Positions 29,217 to 34,225 of a DNA stretch of 34,225 nt are shown here, in pieces. Where the stretch lies: positions 1 through 34,225 of the forward strand of contig CANQPL010000025.1 in assembly GCA_947625735.1 (NCBI GenBank), in the 5' to 3' direction. A program made the translations under genes and the position numbers. Positions within the stretch are counted from its first letter, which is position 1. Each line of letters begins with the position of its first letter. The notes below the pieces were generated by a model. The model ran no database searches. It was not told the DNA's origin and saw only the letters and a list, made by a program, of their open reading frames with translations. This stretch comes from an uncultured Clostridia bacterium. GTDB taxonomy: Bacteria; Bacillota; Clostridia; Oscillospirales; Ruminococcaceae.

Positions 29217-32200
29217 ATGACCGAATATATAAATAAGGATTATTACAGGCAGATACCCGCAAACGAAAGGCACTTTATAAAGCTGTCACAGGAGGCGGCG
29301 TATGCGGCGGTCAAGGAGCTTGAAGCCGCAAACATACTCCATTCTGCAACTATAAGCGAATACAGGAGCATTGTGACCGTAAATAAGGCAGACAGCGAGC
29401 GTGCGGAGAAGATTGCAGAAAAAACCGCAAGGGCATTTCCAAGTGTAAGAACGATCTTAGGAAATACGGAATTTAAGAATATCCGTGACAAAAAATATAT
29501 TGATACCGACGCCGATACTGCGAGAAAAATTGCCGACATTCTGTCGGGCAATGCAAATAACCGCTTTTCGGGTATTATTCGGGACAATAGAGCAACGATA
29601 ACGGTCAGCGGCGAGAAAAACGCCGCAGCCGTCCGCTCTATGATAGAAAATCTTAAAAATATGGATTTGCTGGAGGCTCTCCGAGAAAATGGATTTGAAC
29701 GTATTGCCGATACAAACGGATTTGTAAATATCCGCAGTGTGCAGACGGGAGAGGTATGCGGTTTTAACAGTATGGCTGCTGTTCGTGAAATGCTTGACAA
29801 TCCCGAAAACGAATTTTTTTATCCTCTTTCCTATAGGATTGCCTATCGTGAACACCCTACTAACGGCGACTACTATTACTATATTCAGAAATATAACTCT
29901 GCCGACAGAGCTTCTGTTAAAGCGTATAGGGACAGCGATAACAAGCCCCCTATATTCAAAAGCGTTGACGAAGCGTTGTCTTACACACAGAGCAGCAAAA
30001 TTTCCATTACAAATATAGATGAGGAAATTGCCAACTGGAGAGAGATCGACAGAGAGCATGAGGATAATTCCATAATCGAGGAAAACAGAAAACTTATCGA
30101 AAAATTTCCCGCAAACAGCAGCGGCGAGTACATAGATCTTATCGGTTACAACCCCAATACAGACAACTTCTCTTGGGTATACTTCAATCCCGACGGCGAT
30201 AACGGAAACGGAGAGTTTGTTGACAAGACTGTAACGCAGGAGGATATTTTTGCGGCATATTCCGAAAGAATTGATGCCGAGAATGAGGAACAGGGACGCC
30301 GTGCCTTTATTGCATATCTCAACGAGCATTGCAAGGAAAATATCATTGAAATCCATTCGGGATATTTTGCCGATTATGCTGATGACTACATCAACTATGC
30401 CTCTAAGGATTTTGCATATTATTATGGTATATCTGAAAACAGCACAGCAAAATCCTCTGTTGACAGCTTTATATCCCATCTGGAACTTAATTGTGAAGCT
30501 GCTGTCAAGGACAAGGAAGAACGTGCAGAGCCGCAGGAGATAACCGAAAAAAGTTTCAGAGTTGAACTTGAAGGCTATGCGGGAGCTTGGAATGTTATCG
30601 AGGCTGCCGAAATTGACGGAAGGGAACTGTTCTTGCTTGAAAATGACTATTACGGCGACGGTGTGGCTCATATTGCAGCGGGCAAGGACGGAAATGTTGT
30701 TGACGATAATGTATGGGGAGATTTTGAGGAATATGAAAACACTCTTGTAAAACGCAGACTGATTGAGGAAGCAGAAAGCACCGAGGACGGGATAACTATG
30801 CCCGTTTTAAAGGAGTTTGCAGACGATATGAAGAACTACGGATTTGAGATCGGCGAAAATAACGGCATTTATTCTGCAAATAAGGATGATGTTGCAAGTT
30901 TTATCCGTATGGACATTATCGCCGAAATTTTTTATGATATAAGCGAAAAGTACCGTTTTGAACCTAATGAAGTAGGCAATAACCACTTGCTCGACCTTGA
31001 CCGTTTTTATGACAGCTATGAATGGAGCGATTATTCGGTAGGCAAAAATGTGCTTGAAAATACTATTATTGCCTTACAGTCGGGCGACTTTGAACCCATT
31101 GAAAACTATATTGAACAGGTCAGATCGGTATGCGAAAATTCGGACGGTTCTATGCGGTATGAAGAAAGCAAGGTAAGCGAAGCCGCAGAGCATTTGGAAA
31201 AGGTCAAGTCTGCTTTTGCGGAAAGGGGCAAGTCAGAACTTGAAACAGATGAAAAAATCCCCAATGGCGAATTAACAGGCAGTGAAAATATAGCTGAAGA
31301 AGCACAGGAGAGCAATATACATTTCAGCTATTTCGGTAACGGCGTTTTATGCTATGATGTTTCAAGGCTTGACAAGAAAATAGATGATTATCTAAGTGTT
31401 GCACACATATCCAACGAGGGCAATATTCGCTATTATGTTGATGATCTTTCTGAAGATGATAAACAAGCTATTGAAAATCACGCAAAGGGTGTTAAAGAAA
31501 AATTTTCTGTCTATTGGAACAATCTGTCCCTGCAAGATAGATATGGCAGACTTTATGATAGCCTTCTTAGTAGTGGAACTGTTGAGCAAATAAGGGCATT
31601 TGACGCCGACCGTTCTGTTTCAGATATGTCTGAAAAAGTAAAGAAATACGAACACAGCATTATTTTCAAGGACGAGGAATTTCCTTTTGAAAACTCTCCG
31701 GCTGTGGATTTTGAAACAGAACTGGGCAATCTTACATTGGAAAAAAACAGAGAGGCTGTAGAGAAAATTGAAGTCGGAAGTGAGATTTCTCTTAATTATG
31801 AAGCCTATATAATAAAGTCTATAGACGGCGATTTTATGATGAGTATGGATAAAAAGGGTGAAGTTAATGTTGGTATGTCAGAAAAGCAGTATATAGGAAA
31901 CTGGAAAGAGCAGCTCCTTAGCGAAGCAGGAAATAATCCATTATTTGTATACGGTGCTGACCTTGCCAATGAACTTAATTCCATAAACGCTGTAAATGCC
32001 GAAATATCAAAGGATAATTCTCCTGTTAATAACAGCGGAATAATTCCCGACAATATTGACAGCATTAACAATAATGTAAATTCCCTTGCGGATAATATGC
32101 ACACGCAGGAAAATAATGACGATTTTGAAATTTATCAGGTCAAGAGCGGGGATAAATACTTCCTTAAAAGATTTGTGGATCTGTCAACGCTCGGCGGCTC

Positions 32201-34214
32201 GCCCGATATATCCGATTACGACCTTGTTTATTCGGGTAAACTTTCGGAAAACGGTATTACTGCTGAAAATAAAAATGCTATCCTTGAAAATCTTTACTTG
32301 AAATTCAATACAGATCACCCCGAAGATTTTAGGGGGCGCAGCCTGTCTGTCAGCGATATTGTTGTACTGAATTCTGACGGAGCGGTCACGGCACACTATG
32401 TTGACGATGTTGGTTTTAAGGACGTACCCGATTTTCTGGCAGAAAAAACAAGGGAGCAGCCGCATATGCTTTCCGAGGGGGATAGAGAAAATTTGCAGGA
32501 AACCTTGCAGCATACCGCTGCTGCACAAAGCAGTTCGGAACGTGAAAAAAACGGCGAGGACAAATTACATAACTCCCCAATGGAAACTTCCGATAAAGAA
32601 GCAAAGGAAACTGTAAAGGCGCAAAAGCCTAAAAAAATCCCGAATACAATTGCACATAGAAATTTTACCAAGCTCAAAGAGCTTTTTCCCGAATTTATGG
32701 CGAAAAAACATTCCTATGAGCATTACGAAAGTGACGGGTATGAACCGCTGTCTGCCGAATGGATAGACAGAAACGTAATGTCGCTTATGCACACATTTGT
32801 ACAAAACGGCGATCTTATGTATGATCCCGATGTTGTTCTCAAAGTTGATTTTGAAAAGGAAACCGCAAATGCAATTTCTTATGAAAATTCCGGCATTGGA
32901 GTATATTTTGAATACAGTGACGGTTCTAAGGGACAAAAAGATACCAACAGCTTTATGACCAGTTGGTTAAACAACATTGAGTTGCAGGATTATGAGCTTA
33001 CAAGATATGACGATATTAACGGGAACAGAGTTGATTTAACTCATAACTCCGAGCGATCTGTTCTTTCGGAAGAAAAAGCGTATATTTACTCCGAAATAAA
33101 ATTTGAGACGGGCGAAGTATACCTTGTACCCGGTGTTATATCTGATGATAACATTGCAGAAACAGCCGCATATAAGGAAATTCTGAAGTTGTATGCAGAC
33201 AAAGACAACACTCTAAGCCTTGACGATATGATCCGAGTAAATATACAGACTTACCGTTGTGGCAGCGGTGAGGAAACTATTCCAAATGATACTGAAATGG
33301 AATTTATTAAAACAAATTCTATTGAGGTTATGAATAACTCTGAGAAAATCGGAAATACAGAATTTTTTGCTCATTTTTGGAAAAATGTTGATGATGTTCT
33401 GGACGAGCTTGACAGCAAGGCGGCAGAGCAGCATAAAACATCGCCAAGTTTAGGTGACGGTTATGAAGAACGGACATATATTTTTCCGTCCGACTATTCC
33501 TCTGATTATCCCGATTATTATTCTGCCGTCAGTCAAATGAAAATTGGCGGAGTGTGGTCAGATACAGAAGAAGCCGTGAAGAATATGAATGCACAGGGAA
33601 ATACAGATACGGCACAGATAGAGGCTTTGCGTGTCCGTACTGTCAGCTTTGACGGTATAGAAAGAAACGAGGAAATGTTACCCGAAGCATTTCATATCAT
33701 ACTTGACCGCACCACCAACAACAGGGATAAGCTGAAAGAGGCGGCAGAGCTTTATGAAAAGAGCAGCGGAAATATTATGCCCGTTTATACCAAAACCCCG
33801 TCAGAGGCAGCAGAGGCAGGAGAAAGAGAAATATATTTTGCCAATATGCGGGAAAATGAAAGGTGCGCTGCGTCTTTACGCTACTCTATAATCTGTAACA
33901 ATGACGGTATGTACTTTAACAGCCAAAATGCAATTTCCGAACTTATGAGTACATATTCAATTGACAGAATAGCCTTTATTATTGCCGCAAGGGTAAGCGA
34001 AGTTGGTGAATGGGACAGACGGTATTCGTATAAAAATTTCGAGTGGGCAAAAAATGTTGTAAAAGACTATCCCGTTGAACAAGTGAAGGAAATAAGACAT
34101 TTTCCTCTGAATAATCACCCCATTCTTTTAAACGCCGCCGTAGACGAAATTATAGCAATCCACAAAAATATCCGAACACTTGACAAGCATGGTATAATAA
34201 AGAAAAAGGAGTGA
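29217..34214 (+). CDS. giant multi-domain ICE protein (YodL, DUF6908-like, DUF3849)
   Basis: A 1665-residue protein without membrane segments, starting at ATG 29217 after AAGGAGGAATT. Visible parts in order are: two copies of the operon's recurring module (about 20-74 and 93-149); a region with WVYFNPDGDNGNG near 320; a WNVIEAAEIDGRELFLLEND block near 450-500 of the large-polyvalent-protein type; and a YodL domain at about 970-1075 (FEIYQVKSGDKYFLKRF, DYDLVYSG, DHPEDFRGRSLSVSDIVVL, HYVDDVGF). Then come a DUF6908-like domain at about 1150-1260 (FTKLKELFPEFM, FVQNGDLMYDPDVVLKVD) and a DUF3849 domain from 1521 (MPVYTKTPSEAAEAGE, YSIDRIAFIIAARVSE, WDRRYSYKNFEWAKNVV). Proteins built from such domains are common in clostridial ICEs and phages. 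They are thought to enter the recipient or support establishment, but no activity is proven. Confidence 0.85.
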   Translation: MTEYINKDYYRQIPANERHFIKLSQEAAYAAVKELEAANILHSATISEYRSIVTVNKADSERAEKIAEKTARAFPSVRTILGNTEFKNIRDKKYIDTDADTARKIADILSGNANNRFSGIIRDNRATITVSGEKNAAAVRSMIENLKNMDLLEALRENGFERIADTNGFVNIRSVQTGEVCGFNSMAAVREMLDNPENEFFYPLSYRIAYREHPTNGDYYYYIQKYNSADRASVKAYRDSDNKPPIFKSVDEALSYTQSSKISITNIDEEIANWREIDREHEDNSIIEENRKLIEKFPANSSGEYIDLIGYNPNTDNFSWVYFNPDGDNGNGEFVDKTVTQEDIFAAYSERIDAENEEQGRRAFIAYLNEHCKENIIEIHSGYFADYADDYINYASKDFAYYYGISENSTAKSSVDSFISHLELNCEAAVKDKEERAEPQEITEKSFRVELEGYAGAWNVIEAAEIDGRELFLLENDYYGDGVAHIAAGKDGNVVDDNVWGDFEEYENTLVKRRLIEEAESTEDGITMPVLKEFADDMKNYGFEIGENNGIYSANKDDVASFIRMDIIAEIFYDISEKYRFEPNEVGNNHLLDLDRFYDSYEWSDYSVGKNVLENTIIALQSGDFEPIENYIEQVRSVCENSDGSMRYEESKVSEAAEHLEKVKSAFAERGKSELETDEKIPNGELTGSENIAEEAQESNIHFSYFGNGVLCYDVSRLDKKIDDYLSVAHISNEGNIRYYVDDLSEDDKQAIENHAKGVKEKFSVYWNNLSLQDRYGRLYDSLLSSGTVEQIRAFDADRSVSDMSEKVKKYEHSIIFKDEEFPFENSPAVDFETELGNLTLEKNREAVEKIEVGSEISLNYEAYIIKSIDGDFMMSMDKKGEVNVGMSEKQYIGNWKEQLLSEAGNNPLFVYGADLANELNSINAVNAEISKDNSPVNNSGIIPDNIDSINNNVNSLADNMHTQENNDDFEIYQVKSGDKYFLKRFVDLSTLGGSPDISDYDLVYSGKLSENGITAENKNAILENLYLKFNTDHPEDFRGRSLSVSDIVVLNSDGAVTAHYVDDVGFKDVPDFLAEKTREQPHMLSEGDRENLQETLQHTAAAQSSSEREKNGEDKLHNSPMETSDKEAKETVKAQKPKKIPNTIAHRNFTKLKELFPEFMAKKHSYEHYESDGYEPLSAEWIDRNVMSLMHTFVQNGDLMYDPDVVLKVDFEKETANAISYENSGIGVYFEYSDGSKGQKDTNSFMTSWLNNIELQDYELTRYDDINGNRVDLTHNSERSVLSEEKAYIYSEIKFETGEVYLVPGVISDDNIAETAAYKEILKLYADKDNTLSLDDMIRVNIQTYRCGSGEETIPNDTEMEFIKTNSIEVMNNSEKIGNTEFFAHFWKNVDDVLDELDSKAAEQHKTSPSLGDGYEERTYIFPSDYSSDYPDYYSAVSQMKIGGVWSDTEEAVKNMNAQGNTDTAQIEALRVRTVSFDGIERNEEMLPEAFHIILDRTTNNRDKLKEAAELYEKSSGNIMPVYTKTPSEAAEAGEREIYFANMRENERCAASLRYSIICNNDGMYFNSQNAISELMSTYSIDRIAFIIAARVSEVGEWDRRYSYKNFEWAKNVVKDYPVEQVKEIRHFPLNNHPILLNAAVDEIIAIHKNIRTLDKHGIIKKKE

Positions 34215-34219
34215 AAGCC

Positions 34220-34225
34220 ATGCTA
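34220..34225 (+). CDS. start of the next gene, cut by the window edge
   Basis: ATG CTA follows AAAGGAGTGAAAGCC, five bases after the giant gene's stop. Only two codons are visible; nothing can be said about the product except that it continues the operon. Confidence 0.4.

Noticed and set aside
29457..30671. 404-codon open frame on the minus strand
   Set aside because: It lies wholly antisense to the giant protein, whose frame has recognisable domains and a strong ribosome site. The antisense product is a hydrophobic, low-sense sequence without a credible start signal.

Overview
The window looks like chromosomal DNA from a low-to-mid GC gut-type Firmicute (class Clostridia, probably Ruminococcus or another Oscillospiraceae/Lachnospiraceae member) that carries part of a Tn1549-like integrative conjugative element (ICE). 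The assignment rests on strong AGGAGG ribosome sites, TTGACA/TATAAT promoters, clostridial-type aldo/keto reductases with ferredoxin tails, and the gene order Maff2 - VirB6 - PrgI - VirB4 - large membrane protein - topoisomerase III, which is typical of these elements. No rRNA, tRNA, CRISPR array or integrase is visible, and the element runs off the right edge.

Layout. (1) 1-5240, leftward: the 5' part of an ECF transporter S component, then a TetR-controlled operon (tetR, aldo/keto reductase, flavodoxin, two ferredoxin-tailed aldo/keto reductases) with a good promoter and an overlapping palindromic operator. (2) 5280-6600: a scar region with a decayed gene, the 3' end of one IS5-like element, and a complete but broken second IS5-like element (17-bp perfect terminal repeats) inserted into or next to the first. 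(3) 6655-7360: a solitary gene of unknown function on the minus strand with its own near-consensus promoter and terminator. (4) 7380-16807, rightward: the transfer module. It begins with a striking in-frame fusion of a MobC-like N-terminus to the C-terminus of a VirD4/TraG coupling protein. The relaxase and the ATPase part of VirD4 that should lie between are missing. A strong terminator follows, then Maff2, VirB6, PrgI, VirB4, a large one-pass membrane protein lacking the usual cell-wall peptidase domain, and a small membrane protein. (5) 16810-17650, leftward: a RelB-YoeB toxin-antitoxin operon with a third small gene, lying antisense within the transfer region. (6) 17680-34225, rightward: a tightly packed, often overlapping operon with topoisomerase III, uncharacterised proteins, a GAF-GGDEF diguanylate cyclase, a PAPS-reductase-like enzyme, a DUF3991/Toprim primase-like protein, a C5-cytosine methyltransferase with a repeat-rich recognition region, an adenine methyltransferase fused to an XF1762-type domain, an SSB-like protein, and a 1665-residue multi-domain protein with YodL, DUF6908-like and DUF3849 domains.

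How it fits together. The T4SS genes would build the mating channel. Topoisomerase III, the primase-like protein and the SSB-like protein suit processing of transferred single strands. The two methyltransferases, and possibly the PAPS-reductase-like and XF1762 proteins, would mark or protect element DNA. The toxin-antitoxin pair stabilises the element. The MobC-VirD4 fusion suggests this copy cannot start its own transfer unless a relaxase and coupling protein are supplied from elsewhere.

The most novel signal is a module of about 55 residues that recurs in three otherwise unrelated proteins of the last operon (the diguanylate cyclase, the primase-like protein and, twice, the giant protein), plus a shared C-terminal tail in the first two. 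This points to a common partner or docking function and links a c-di-GMP synthase physically to the element's DNA-processing proteins.
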